From Bolinopsis microptera (lineage: Eukaryota; Ctenophora; Tentaculata; Lobata; Bolinopsidae): a DNA stretch of 64,000 nt. Where the stretch lies: the NCBI RefSeq assembly GCF_026151205.1, contig NC_087080.1, positions 7,791,096 to 7,855,095 of the forward strand, written 5' to 3'. Shown here piece after piece: positions 22,991 through 36,300 of the stretch (its first letter is position 1; each line of letters starts with the position of its first letter). A program made the position numbers and the translations under genes. Below the pieces are notes generated by a model. That model searched no databases. It was not told the DNA's origin and saw only the letters and a list, made by a program, of their open reading frames with translations.

Positions 22991-23244
22991 GGTCTGCTTG
23001 TTGCATATTACAAAATGTATCAATTCACAATTTAAACCACGTTCTAGAATTCACACCGTGACTGTAAAATAAACGATTTTGTTCTTTGATAACACTATTT
23101 ATTTACAATGAGGTTTCCAAATGAGTACAGTTGAATGATTGCAAAAAAATTGATAAACTTAAAGTAAAAGGCGAACGACCCCTTATAGTTATCATGTAAG
23201 TCAGTTAAATCACTAACTCAGCTTTCTCAAGTTCACTTTGCAGT

Positions 23245-26200
23245 CTATTCCACTGGTTTAACCAGACGAGCACGAGATCTCCTGGCGAACACCTCTAAAA
23301 CAGCACAGATACAAACAGAGAGGCCAGAGCTTCCAGCAACCAGCCAGCATCCTTGAGTGTATGTCATAAACTTTATCACCATCAGAGCCACCAGGTGACC
23401 AACATACATTGATAACGTCCACGATATTATCCACAGAGATGAGGCCTGGGACTTGTTCTTTCTAGTGTATCTTCTTTTCGCAAGGGTCACTTGTGTCTCC
23501 TCCAGCGCCGGAAGTGCAGCAATGGAAATGAGTTGGGTTCCAAGCCCGATGAAAAATGTCCCAGCGTAAGCCAACTTAGGGACGATGTCGAACAAACCCC
23601 ACAGATGTTGTCCAGGAAAGATGAGAAAGATTCCTATGATAGAAAGGAGAGCTCCGACTATCATTGTCTTAAAGTTGGACACCCAGCCCATTTGTAGAAT
23701 GTACCCTGCTCCAGCTGATCCGATTATAAATGATACGAACATGACGGTCACATAGGTACTTCCCTGGCCTGTCTCCATTGCAAACTTGTCTTGTAGGTAA
23801 GGGGTTGTGATAGCTGAGGCATATCCTTCGATCATAGCAGTCAGACCTTGACCAACTAGAGGAAATATCACCAGCCAAGAGAGACCATTTTCACACGGCT
23901 CATCCGAGTTTGAGTTCTGAGATGTCATAGCCTGCTTGTTAGAATTAGATTGTCCATTTTCATGATTGACTTCCTCAGCTTGAGCTTTCCGATACACAGG
24001 GTCCGAGGTTCTTGGCAAGATGAAGAAATTATACAGCCAAAAAGCTACACAAATCAGACTAACAACAAAGTACGGCTCGTTGAAGCTGTGAGCCTGATAT
24101 ACGTAGCCGCTAATAAGGATGGACAGACCTCCTCCTAGATAATCAGAACTTATATACAAACCCACAGTAAGGTTAAAATGGTCAGGGAACCACACCCTAC
24201 AGCTTGTTACTGCCGTTTTACAGCTAATGAAGGACAGTGCGCCCAGAACCAGCCTTTGCAGCATGAGGATAACGGCAAGAAGTTGGTTATATTTTGTAGG
24301 AAGATATTCTGCCACACCCTGACCTAAAGAGAAACACAATTAATTCTTTATCAGAATGGGAAAAAACATGAGTAATAATAATGAGTAAGTTTTGAATTGG
24401 GTTAATTTTTCTGTGGCAACTCCTTGATTTCTGTGGCGCAACTTAATTATTAATCTTTTGATTCTTAATTTATGTTAATGGATGATACCTGTATAATATT
24501 AACATCGTTGATGAGTTGCGAAGCATCTCTGCGCGTGTACGTTTAATTAGTAACGTTACACTAAACCTTTAAAATTTCAGTAAAAATGGCTGCAAGGCCG
24601 GATTAAACGGATTAAACGATTCAAAAGTCAAATTACAATGGTAATGTCTGACCAGATATAAAAAATTAGATTTACCCAAAAGTCATAAAATATATAATAT
24701 ATACAATGAACCCTGTAAATCTTAAGAGTGAGATTCAAAATACTTAATAATTTAACTGAACTTTTTTGAAAGTGTTCCGAGTCATAGATTATAATTTGGC
24801 AATATTGTTAATGTTAGGAATTTGTTTGGAGGACGCTTTAGGGAATCTTCGTTCATGAGCTTTGGTAAGGAACCTTCCTAGGTCTCCGATGGTTGAAGGG
24901 TGTGCGAAGATCTGTCCAATGTCAGAGAAGAGTAATGTTTTACTTTGTTGGGACAAACAGTGGCGGAGATCTTCATAGAGAGGGCAAGTACGCAATACAT
25001 GAAGTTCATCTTCGATGATTGGATCAGGGAAAGGAAGCTCTAGAAGAAGATCAAGTGACTCCGCATCTGTAGTGGAACAGTGTTTGCATGCCCTATTCGA
25101 AAGTTTATGTCGATGCATGCCATGTCTTCCAGTTTCGATGTTGTATTGATGCGAGCTTGTTCTGAGTTGCGCAAGTCTCCTAGTCTGCTGTGGCCGTAGG
25201 TTGATCGACAGGTATGTTTCGCAACCGAAGCTTGCCTTGATGAGGTTGTAGAATCCTAGTTTTCTGTTGAGTTTTCGCTCTTTGTTCCATTGTTGAACGA
25301 AAAGGGTTTTCATAGCCTCGCTGATTTCGAGCGGGTTTGAGATATCACTTCCTCCTGTCAGTTGTTTCACAGTGTTCTTGGTGGATTCCAGCCGGGAGAA
25401 CCATAACAGATTCAGATCCCTCTGCTCGGCGTAAGCGTGCCTTACTAAAGAAGAGCATCCCTCTTTGTCAAGTCCCTCCAACCTCCCGAGGTAGCTATAG
25501 ACTTGGGACGTAAGCTCGATGGCAAGCGGGTATCTTCCAGTGTCACCCCACACAGCGGTGTTTGAAGTCGATTTGTTGACATTCAGGCCGGTGACCGACA
25601 ACTAGGAACCTCTCATTCCGGCCTCCCACAGGTATCATATCACATGGCCCAATCAGTGACGTATCATTTGTGATGTGATCCATATTATAACCATCCTAAC
25701 AGCCGGACAACCAAGAACCTGGGTAGGGTTCATGTGACAGTTTAGTAAGTACTAAGTAGCTATGTATTATGAAGTATATTAAGAAGTGTTTGAGCTCTCG
25801 GCATGTGTTCACATTCCATTTCTGTGTATATTCCGTTTTCATGTAACGCAATATGTATGTACTAACGGACGTGAGCCCTGTCCGAAAGGGGCTGGTTTGA
25901 ATTTGATACATGAAATTTGTGATTGGATCTTTAAAAAGTCTTACCTGCACAATTAACAATCAGTAACGCCATAACGAAGCACTGAACAGCATGTAACGAG
26001 AACTTCCTGACGTGGAGCAAATATTCCAGAATATCGTAAATCGCGCTCAGGAGGTGTCCAAAGGCGGGTATCATACCGATCAATCCGACTTGAATCTCCG
26101 GAATTCCTGCGAAATATGCGTTAGAAAGAATTGTTATGTAAATGTTGCTGTAAAGTACCTTCGGAGATTATACCTCGAAGTCAGAAGTGGAATGTGAAAG

Positions 26201-26397
26201 CCAAAATCAAATATTTATTACAACTAAACGAACATGCCGCCGTTCCTCTATTCACCTCTATTCACAAGATGGGTCACATAGAAAGTTGAGGCTAGCACTG
26301 CGCAGGAATATACCAGAGCTCCTTGTAGACACACTGCAACAAACACCAGTAACGCTTTACCCCTCTCTTTGTCCAGCCCAGAGACGTTAAACTCCAT
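23245..26397 (-). CDS. MFS transporter, copy A
   Basis: Three exons: 26397-26256, 26106-25945, 24323-23245; phase 1 at both junctions; 460 residues. Exon 1 encodes the first membrane helix (KALLVFVAVCLQGALVY). Exon 2 has IPEIQVGLIGMIPAFGH, a helix-loop typical of the MFS N-domain. The long exon has about ten further hydrophobic segments and a polar central loop (about PVYRKAQAEEVNHENG to CENGL) between the two six-helix halves. Substrate is unknown; similarity to SLC18B1/SLC16-type carriers is only an impression. Intron 2 is expanded from about 340 bp in copies B and C to 1.6 kb by a LINE. Its 3' flank matches that of copy C. Confidence 0.85.
24789..25601 (-). mobile_element. LINE C-terminal fragment in intron 2 of MFS copy A
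   Basis: The open frame of 270 codons (KSTSNTAVWGDTGRYPLAIE, then CKHCSTT..DELHVLRTCPLYEDLR) is the region that follows the reverse transcriptase in many CR1/L2/Jockey-like LINEs, including the terminal Cys/His knuckle. The RT itself is missing, so it is 5'-truncated. Comparison with the intact introns of copies B and C places the insertion between about 24605 and 25925. Confidence 0.75.
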
Positions 26398-26688
26398 TTC
26401 AACTTTAATTGTTAGCAATCCACTATACAGACTGGTCAAAATGCAATTGGGACTTGCTAAACTTTAATAACTGTTCAGAAAAATTGAATGATGCTTGTGT
26501 GAATAGGGCAGCGATTTAATACGTTGTTTAATACGTTGCTATTTTTTGTCTCCCTTATCTTTAATAGCTTATCAGCTCGATACTGCTGCATACTGTGGCG
26601 GTTTGTGTACATATTGATATTGGAAATAGTACATATTATCGGGTACATTTGAAGAATAAGACGTGTCAACTGTCAATTTTTGTCAATA
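26398..26688. promoter_or_regulatory. Upstream region of MFS copy A
   Basis: About 26398-26520 (reverse strand) matches the region upstream of copy C: CAGTCTGTATAG..GGATTGCTAACAATTAAAG next to the start, then AAAGTTTAGCAAGT, then CGCTGCCCTATTCAC. Conservation between paralogues suggests shared promoter sequence. No defined core element was identified. Confidence 0.45.
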
Positions 26689-27037
26689 TGGACACAGAGA
26701 ATCAGATTAAAACTGCGATTGGGGGCCTGCTTCTCCGGGCAGAGTCTAATAGTAATGTACTAGTTAAACGTGTCGGGTGTCCTCACTGCATTTGATCCAT
26801 TTGCTAAGCGTACCGTCAACTACAAACAACTGAATCAGTTTAATTTGGATATTCTGGAGACATGTGCAGAGTTTCTCAGTATTAACCTTGCAGACGTAGA
26901 TAACAATAAACTGTACACCAAGGAGTCATTGGTATACCGCATCATATTTGGTATCTCTTCACTTCTTCCAACTTCCTGCGGTGACTGCAACGAATCATAT
27001 GTTGTCGAATTGGATGCTGAAGAGCCACCCTTATTTA

Positions 27038-27896
27038 GTAGAGGCTCTTACGGGCATTGTCTGCTCGATACGTTAGGGACCCCAGATACACCTTACTAGA
27101 CGTATTTTTGACCGTAGAATCGATTGAAAGTGGTTTCAAGATGATTGGACTGATTGTTCTGGGGTAAAATCGCAAAAAAACCGATTTTTGGGCCAAAAAT
27201 AGGCCAAAAAAACCATGTTTTTTGATATTTTGAGCAAGTTAATTTTGTTGGCATGTCGGCAAAACTTGCATAAAGATAGCTAAAAGACAGCCGCACAAGA
27301 TTGTATAAAAATAAAACAAATCCCTCTATTTGTTCTGAGGTAAAAATCCAAAAAAGTGGTAAAAATTTTGACTTTTTTGCTTGAAGTTTGAATAATTTTT
27401 TGCAGTTGTATTAAATCAACCCAAAAATAGTCACATCGTGTTTGCCTAAATTTTTCCTTTCCGAGAAGTACCCACTTCATATACTTTATCGAAGTTTGAA
27501 TATTGTCACTCCGCAAGCGTTTTTGCCAAATTTTCGACGCGCACTACGCGCAAAAGCATTTAGTTGTTATCAATTGGCACCCGCGCGTTCATCATAAATT
27601 TCAAACAGCTATAACTCAGCGAGATTATGTCCGTTCTAGCTCATATTTTCACACTAAATAGAAAATAATGTGATCTTATTGCTGACAAAATATGAATATA
27701 ATTACTCTATTTGCCTTAGAGTAATAGACTGTCAAAGTTTAAAACGCGCATTGGTATAGCACGTGACTAATAAGTCCAAATTTATACTTCTTAACATATT
27801 ATCGATCCTTAGACATCATACTATTGTGTCCAATTAGCGGTTAGGTCTCTAAACTCGTAGCAGAAAACACGTCTTTTTGCCCGTAAGAGCCTCTAC
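27038..27896. mobile_element. TA-flanked TIR element inside the LINE ORF1
   Basis: GTAGAGGCTCTTACGGGCA at 27038 recurs as the reverse complement ending at 27896, with TA on each side (27036-27037, 27897-27898). The interior has no transposase-like ORF. A TA duplication suggests a Tc1/mariner-type non-autonomous element, 859 bp. Confidence 0.8.
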
Positions 27897-28639
27897 TAAT
27901 TCGTTTGCTACACATGCTTCCGGGGATCTCACAACTGCGAGAATGTCGAAACTTTCCACAAATGTATGTCGGAAGCATCTATAATCAGTCTCCTATCTGG
28001 GCACGTGTGGATGTGTAAGGACTGTAAAGCTACACAATACACATAACCCCCTCAAACCCAGAAAGTCTAAATCAAGACATAGCAGCATCATCAAACCTGA
28101 TCCCACACTATCCAAGATTATGAGTGAGCTTAAAAGTCAGACCTCCTCCCCTACTCAACAGTCTTGCAATCAAAGTATTGTTGTATATTGAGGAGAATAG
28201 TCAGACAACTCATATTCATATTGATCAGCCCAATTCTCTCGACGAAGACTTTCAATCCACAATCCAAACTTCAAGATAAACTTGAAACAGTGGCTAAGGA
28301 TCAAAATGTTTGTTCGCAATGCAAGAAGGGAAAATGTCCTCATGGCCTGAAAGGCAACAAGTTTGTAGACGGCAGTCCATGTGAGTTCAATCATCCCAGA
28401 TATTGCCCTAGATTTTGCAGCTTTGGCAACCAAAACAAGGGTGGTTGTAAGAAAGGAGCTAGGTGCCAGCTCGTCCACACAGTATTGTGCAAATACTCTA
28501 TGTACTATATGTGGTTTCCCGCTCGGACCGAGATGCTAGAGTGGGTGGAGGTGTGCTCCTCTACTCCCATACTTCCTGTTAGTAAATGCCACACCTTTGA
28601 TGATGGTATTTGCGAAGGAATTTTCTGTCGTTTTGACCG

Positions 28640-29115
28640 CTCCTACTAAATCGCTCGCCCAAATTTTAAGAAATACTTGTGAAAAGGCTCTTTGGGCATG
28701 AAAGTGATCTAAATCGGTGTATTTTGGACGCTGATTCCGAATCACCCCCCATGACGTAGGGTTAAAATGCTTCCCTGGAGAGTTATGGGCAAAAAGCCGT
28801 TTTGGTCACGTGACAGGCTAGTAAAATACGAATTCGATTGTTTAGGGCTCGGGTTAGGGTTAGGGTAGTGGTTATGGTTATGGTTAGGGTTGGGATTAGG
28901 GTTGACGGATGTTACTCGTCTAAATTTCTTCGAAGTAGCGCGCGCCGCTTTCTTCTCGAAATGTTGGCCCGACGGCACGAGCTACGAAGTAGCGCGCGCC
29001 GGGCCAGATCATTAACAATGGTCAAGATTAGGGTTTATGTAAAACCGTTTTGTACGGCTGCAAAACTATAAAAACCAAAGTCACGTGAAATTTTTGGGCG
29101 AGCGAATTAGTAAGA
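28640..29115. mobile_element. Short TIR element with TTAGGG-like microsatellite
   Basis: CTCCTACTAAATCGCTCGCC at 28640 matches inverted CTCTTACTAATTCGCTCGCC ending at 29115. The interior contains a degenerate (TTAGGG)n stretch (28849-28904) and the GC-rich motif block related to the palindromes at 21618-21718. Confidence 0.75.
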
Positions 29116-29679
29116 GCCCGTTTTGACACCATCAATACGTGCTACGTCTTGGTTTATAGACCACCGCTTATCACAGAAAATTTGTATCAAGGTTTAAATC
29201 AATTTATCAGGTGATACCGGTCTCTTTATAGTAACGAACTACTGTAATTGTAGTGAACGGGCGACTTATAGTCCTTGGTTGATCGCCGCCCAGTAAGATT
29301 TTAATTTATTGATATTCCGAGTTTTTAATTTCAGGCTGAGTGCAGACGTTCGAATTTTTGATGGAACATCGTACCCGAATCGAGTCTGGATATGAAGTTG
29401 AAACTAAAACAAACAATATGTAGTTTTTTAGTCTGAATTGAGCTTTACTACCACCAAAGTGTCCAGTTAAACTTAAACAATGATTATAAAACTTGTACTG
29501 TTTCAATTCAATAACATCACATTTACTGTTATCCATTGTCCATTACAGTTAAGGGTGTCATTTGCAAACAAACAAATCACTTAAGATTTACAGTCAAGAT
29601 ATAAAAAAGTCAAGTCGCCAAAAATTAATCATCAGCACGTGAAAAGAAGCCACATTAAATTCCATGGGCCATGAAAATA

Positions 29680-32600
29680 TCATTTTGCACTTTTCTTTAT
29701 TATTTCATGCTGTTGCCTCATGTGGGCAGCGGAAGGTTTCACAAACGCACTCTTCATAACTTTTAGAGGAATGTTTTTACCAGAGAGCGTCAAACAGTTC
29801 ACAGCTCTCCGACAAGGATCTAAAACTAGAGGGAGAGGAATGTCTCTGTTCTCCTCCAGCGTGACTGACATGTGGTTGTCACGTGATTGGTAGTGTGACT
29901 TCTTGCTCGACGTCTTCTCTTCTTCTTCTCCTTTTGCTTTCTTCGGGTGAGCTTTCAGGTACACTGCATAGTTTGCGACGATAAAACCTGGAAGAGAAAG
30001 CCGATGATAACTGATAACTGATATATTTCTGATGCTCCCGTTAGTAAGAATAGAAAATAATGTCTTGTTCTCAAATGGTTTGCACTAAATTCTGACACAG
30101 CTTTGAAAGTTGAACATCAGTATTAAGAGACCTCATTCCTAGCAAAAACCAATATAAAACAAACCATTATGGTGGTTAATCTAAGAAAATAAAACCAACT
30201 TCTTTATAAATTAAATTGGCATATTAGATGATACAATTTAACTAATTACCAGTCATGAAAGCGTCCACCCCGGCTCTGTGGCATCCCGTGTCGACCGCGT
30301 CCCCGTTACTGTGCTTACTCTTTATCGGTGGTACTTTACCTTCCGTTTTGTGCTTCTTGCTCTTGTGGTCGTGGGATATAATTGCTTCGTCAACGTTGTG
30401 GGATTTAGGGCACTTCTTACCTTCCTTACAATATCCGTGGTTCTGAGGAATAAATGGGGGTTAATCCAACTAAATTTGTAAATGTAAAACAAGTTTATCT
30501 GATGAATCTTATTACAAAGTCTCTTACACGCATAGGTCACATCATATTGTGAATTGTGATGTTTTCCAAATTTTAAACAGTTGGAAAAATAAAACGTCTC
30601 AATTCCCAGAATTATAAGATCTTACAGCGTAGGTTTCACACAGGTCCCTCCCAGAAGAGACATCAGACGCAAAGCACTCCACATAGTTTACCCACTGGTT
30701 TATAGCCCGGTGCTCGGAGAAGGAGAGGTTGATGTGAGGCTTACCAGACGAGACTGCATCCCGCATACGCTTTGAACTGAAACAAGATGAAATGTTAGCA
30801 GGGTTGCGATGATAGTTTTTAAATATCAACTTTCAAATGTCTAATAAAAAACGTTGAAACATCACCGCTTAGCTAATGAATTAGGGCCGGCCAGAATCCC
30901 CTCTCCCCAGGGACAAAAGGATTTCGCGGCATGTACGAAATCGCGAAATTTCCCATTCTCCGCGACAAATTTTATGTATAGTTTAATGTATAGCCTGTTA
31001 AATTTCGCGGTATCGCGAAATTTGGCCAAAATGATCGCGAAATCCTTTTGTCCCCTGCCTCTCCCCTCCCTCCGTAATCAAGACCCCACCTCCCCCCCCC
31101 TCCTGTCAGAAATATTACGTAATCCAGGCCCGACCCGCTGGAGCTTTCGTGGAGACCACTTTTCTCCACGGTTCATGATCATTATGAGCCGAAAATATCT
31201 TTTCCGTACCTATTATTTGGAATATTATTATTACAACTGTTTCAGTTTGTGAACGATTTGTTGTTTGATCAGTTATGTCGTATACACTATACTTGCTTCA
31301 AGAACTTACAATAGCAAACAAATGCATGAACTCGATTTTTTAGCAATTTCAAAAATGCAAAATTTTAATGATAAATATAAAGTGCGGATTGAGTTCACTG
31401 ATGAGATCACTGATGTTCCCAGAGATCATACCTGTAGGTTTTCGACCATTATTGTTATTGATAAAGCCATCTGCCCTAAACTAAATGTTGTTAAATGGGG
31501 ATTTTCAGGGCTATATACTTAAGGCGCCCCTTCAAAGTTTCCTGGTGAGCAAGGTGTTAAGTGAACAAGTAATTTAATTGAGTATTGAGTAAATTTTATG
31601 AAGTGGATGAATTTTGCCGTACGTTTTCGATAATTAGAGGGAGTAGATCTCTTTAATATCTCTAATATTGAGCTTGACGGGGTACCAATCAATCAAATTT
31701 TAAATAATTTCCCCAGTCTAACTTGTCAAAGAGAACTGAGTGAAGTTTATGAGCCTATAATTTACGTACAGATGTTCCCGTAGAACGATTTCCACTGACC
31801 CAGACTACTGAAGTGCCGCCAGAGTGCCGCCAGAGTGCCGCCAGAATGCTGGCAAAACGCTACCACAGACACACTTAAAAGTCAGCCCATCCTGTCAAAC
31901 TACTCTAATCACTTAGTTTCATTTTACAATTTACATATTATCACTATTTTTGAAATAGTATTGCATTTTTTGCTTTTCTTTGCTCGATAATAAGTTCAAA
32001 TTTTCCGAAAATATTGTAATTTTTATCAACGCACGCATGATCCATTCTAAGTTGTCAGTTTTCCTTGGGTTTTATTTGTCAAGGTTGTTAATACGTGAAA
32101 ATATAGTACAAATTCACAGAATGAAAGATCGAGCAATAATTTAATTTATCATACTCATAGATGCATTAAGGGGGGGGGGGGGGGGGGGGGGGGTTCACCC
32201 TGATTTTTTTGTGAAACTTGGTTTCGAGATAGCAGTTGACCAACAAACTAGGACCGGTGACCAAACTTTTGAGGGGGTCCCGGACCCCAACCGCCAAACG
32301 GTGCCCGCGGGGCAGCCACGCCCATATTTGGTCCAAATTAGGCCCAATTTAGCCAAATAGCCTGAACATGCCCAAAAACCAGATTTTAGGTGCTTTACAT
32401 GTAGCTAGTGGTCCCCTGAACTCGTATATGAATTTTCATTAAGATTGGACAAAAAATGACCGAGTTATGAGCCAAAAACCATATGACCATATTTGGGCAT
32501 ACGCACCAAATTTGATCGATTTTGGCCCATAGATTGGTCAAATATCAATATTTTTGAATGAAACCAACTTTATATGGAAGGTAAGCCTATACTACCTTTA

Positions 32601-33302
32601 AAAAAATTTAGCGGCCAAATTCCAAAATTTGCCTGGCATTTTTCAGAATTTGGCCGCCAAATTTTTTTAAAGGCCTAACTCAAAATTCCAATACAAAACT
32701 TAAGGTCGAAATGCAATTCTACGTTGATTCTGAAAAATTCATGTAAAAATATTGAAACCCTATTGAGTTCAATTGTTTTGAGCGAAATCAGTTTCGCAAA
32801 TATCGCGAACTGAGATATGGACGATTTTGTTCATTTTTTGCGATTATTTGAACGCAGAATCCACAGTTTGGTAGATACTGAGCTGATAATCATAGAGGAT
32901 GTGTAGTATAGGCTTACCTTCCATGTAAAGTTGGTTTCATTCAAAAATATTGATATTTGACCAATTTATGGGTCAAAATCGATCAAATTTGGTGCGTATG
33001 CCCAAATATGGTCATATGGTTTTTGGCTCATAACTCGGTCATTATTTGTCCAATCTTAATGAAAATTCATATACGAGTTCAGGGGACCACTAGCTACAAG
33101 TGAAGCACCTAAAATCTGGTTTTTGGGCATGTTCAGGCTATTTGGCTAAATTGGGCCTAATTTGGACCAAATATGGGCGTGGCTGCCCCGCGGGCACCGT
33201 TTGGCGGTTGGGGTCCGGGACCCCCTCTAAAGTTTGATCACCGGTCATAGTTTGTTGGTCAACTGCTATCTCGAAACCAAGTTTCACAAAAAAATCAGGG
33301 TG

Positions 33303-33340
<38 letters not shown>

Positions 33341-36300
33341 TTAAAAAATAAAAGTATGTTAAGTTTCAGTTGAAATGGGTGTCTACATCTCTGGGCCCAG
33401 CAAAGAGAGGGGTAAAGCGTTACTAGTGTTTATTGCTGTGTGTCTACAAGGAGCTCTGGTATATTCCTGCTCAGTGCTATCCTCTTCTTTCTATGTGACC
33501 CATCTTGTGAATAGAGGTGAATAAAGGAACGGCTGTATGTTCGTTTAGTTGTAATAAAACTTTGATTTTGACTTTAACATCCCACTTCGAAGTATAATCT
33601 CCGAATGTACTTTGCAGGAACATTCACATAACAATTTTTTCTAGCGCATATTTTGCAGGAATTCCGGAGATGCAAGTCGGATTGATCGGTATGATACCCG
33701 CCTTTGGACACCTCCTGAACGCAATTTACGATATTCTGGAATATTTGCTCCGCGTCAGGAAGTTCTCGTTACATGCTGTTCAGTGCTTCGTTATGGCGTT
33801 ACTGATTGTCAATTGTGCAGGTTAGACTTTTTAAAGATCCAATCACAAATGTCGTCCTATCAATTCTTATTAGCGATCCGGTTATGAGATCAGCCTTGCA
33901 GCCATTTCTACTGAAATTTTGTAGGCTTATAACCTACTTAAACACGCGCGCAGAGTTGATTCGCAACTCATCAACGATGTTAATATTATACAGGTATCAT
34001 CCATTAACTTAAATGAAGTATCAAAATATTGATAATTAAGTTGCGCCGCAGAAATCAAGGATTTGCCAATGAAAAATTAAACCGATTCAAAAGTTACTCT
34101 TTATTATTAATCATGTTTTTTTCTCCCATTCTGATAAAGCATTGATTGCGTTTCTCTTTAGGTCAGGGTTTGGCAGAATATCTTCCTATAGAATATAACC
34201 AACTTCTTGCCGTTATCCTCATGCTGCAAAGGCTGATTCATGGCTTCTTGGCCTTCATCTGCTGCAAAGCAACAGTCACATGCTGTAGGGTGTGGTTCCC
34301 TGACCATTTTAACCTCACTGTGGGTTTGGAGATGAGTGCTAATCATCTGGGAGGAGGTCTGTGCATTCTTGTCAGCGGCTATGTATATCAGACTCTCAGC
34401 TTCAACGAGCCGTACTTTGTTGTTAGTCTGATTTGTATAGCTTTCTGGCTGTATAATTTCTTCATCATGCCAAGAATCTCGGATCCTGTCTATCGGAAAG
34501 CTCAAGCTGAGGAAGTCAATCATGAAAATGGACAATCTAATAAGCGGGATATGACATCCCAGAACTCAAACTCCGATGAATCATGTGAAAATGGCCTCTC
34601 TTGGCTGGTGATATTTCCTCTAGTTGGTCATGGTCTGACTGCAATGATCGAAGGATATGCCTCAGCTATCATAACCCCTTACCTACAAGACAAGTTTGCA
34701 ATGGAGACAGGCCAGGGCAGCACCTACGTGACCGTCATGTTTGTATCATTTATAATCGGATCAGCTGGAGCAGGGTACATTCTACAAATGGGCTGGGTGT
34801 CCAACTTTAAGACAATGATAGTCGGAGCTCTCCTTTCCACCATAGGACTCTCCCTCATCTTTCCTGGACAACATCTGTGGGGTTTGTTCGAAATCGTCCC
34901 TAAGTTGGCTTACGCTGGGACATTTTTCATCGGGCTTGGAACCCAACTCATTTCCATTGCTGCACTTCCGGCGCTGGAGGAGACACAAGTGACCCTCGCG
35001 AAAAGAAGATTCACCAGAAAGAACAAGTCCCAGGCCTCATCTCTGTGGATAATATCGTGGATGCTATCAGTGTATGCTGGTCACCTGGTGGCTCTGATGG
35101 TGATAAAGTTTATGACATACACTCAAGGATGCTGGCTGGTTGCTGGATGCTCTGGCCTCTCAGTTTGTATCTGTGCTGTTTTAGAGGTGTTCGCTAGGAG
35201 ATCTAGTGCTTGTCTGGTTAAACCATTGGAATATCATGTCGTATGACATTGTTTGTAGCACAGATAAGGTGCACGGTTCTCCTCATATTTTAAATATTTT
35301 ATCTAATTAGGCCCAGGTTAGAACTTAGTGGTGAACTTTGTCGGACGCCGGACTTTCTAGAATTGGGTTACAATTACCAGTGGGATAATGCGCCATCTAA
35401 ATATACGATGAATGATTTTATAATTTATTTTCTTTGATTTGAAAATTCAATTTTTTAAAGATAAGAAAATAAATTATAAAATCATTCATCGTATATTTAG
35501 ATTTTAGAAGGCGCATTATCTCACCGGAAATGGTAATTCAATTCCAGCAAGTCACGTGCAATAATTTTAGTTTACAATGAATTTGTCAATGTTCAATCCT
35601 TGATTTTTCCGAATGTTCATTTGTCATTTGTGTATTAATATTAATCACCACTATTTGAATCGTTTTAAATAGTTGTTTTTTTTAATAGTCGTTTTAATTG
35701 TTTTACACCAGGTCTAGAGAGTTAGTGATAGAACTGGCCGTCGTGAAAAATTTAGGGAATTGTGACGCTGCTTCGAGGAATCTGCCCTTCTGTCCTCTTC
35801 CAATAAGTATTACTAGATTTGTAAAGTGTAAACGCGTGAAGACTAGAAAGAATTTAAAAACATGTTTCTTGTTTCTAGACTTTATAGATACTGTAGTCAG
35901 TAGTATATTGAACAAAATAATCGTCTGCTTTGTTCATTAGGGAACCTCTATTAAATTAAAATCCAGAAAAAATACTTAATTATAATTTGTTTGACAACCC
36001 AGAACTGGAGCTGCTATCGTCCACAATATGATCCGAACATTCGATCCACTGGACGGCACAGCAAATCATGTCAAACGATTTATGAATGTGAGGGATTTGA
36101 TCAGTGTTCTTGATCCAATGGTTGATAATCGCTGCCCTATTCACAAAAGCATCATTAATTTTTGTATGATTGATTGAGGAGCACTACCCGAAGGCATTAC
36201 TCGGCACTAACGCCTTTAAATCTTTAATTACAATCAAATATAAATATATGCACACAATGTATAAAGTATTAATAATGTATAAAATATGATTATGCTATTA

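Larger units (their letters stand above)
21977..23061. mobile_element. TIR element carrying a captured LINE fragment
   Basis: TCACGGTGTGAATTCTAGAA..GTGGTTTAAATTG at 21977 recurs inverted at about 23020-23061. A short internal deletion separates the two arms. The 1.1-kb interior has no transposase. It contains a minus-strand copy of the zinc-finger ORF1 also found at 28365-28590, and a C-rich, hAT-like stretch at 22700-22990. Confidence 0.7.
26689..29231 (+). mobile_element. Decayed LINE: ORF1 with zinc-binding domains and the start of an endonuclease, interrupted twice
   Basis: Pieces in order: ORF1 start MDTENQIKTAIGG (26689), a frameshift near 26775, then SGVLTAFDPFAKRTVNYKQL to about 27035. 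After a DNA-element insertion comes a Cys/His region FVCYTCFRGSHNCENVETFH..MCKDC (27900-28045). A CCCH zinc-finger array follows (CSQCKKGKCPHGL, CEFNHPRYCPRFCSF, CKKGARCQLVH, 28310-28480). After a second insertion there is VLVYRPP (about 29140-29160), matching an APE endonuclease strand. ORF1s of this CCCH type are common in invertebrate LINEs. Frames are broken, so it is a fossil. Confidence 0.6.

Noticed and set aside
28742-29071. Open frames rich in Arg-Val or Asn-Pro
   Set aside because: Products of the TTAGGG-like microsatellite and the GC-rich motif block inside a TIR element.
30854-31252. Plus-strand 132-codon open frame
   Set aside because: Mostly the MITE at 30909-31056 and a C/T-rich low-complexity stretch; no protein-like composition.
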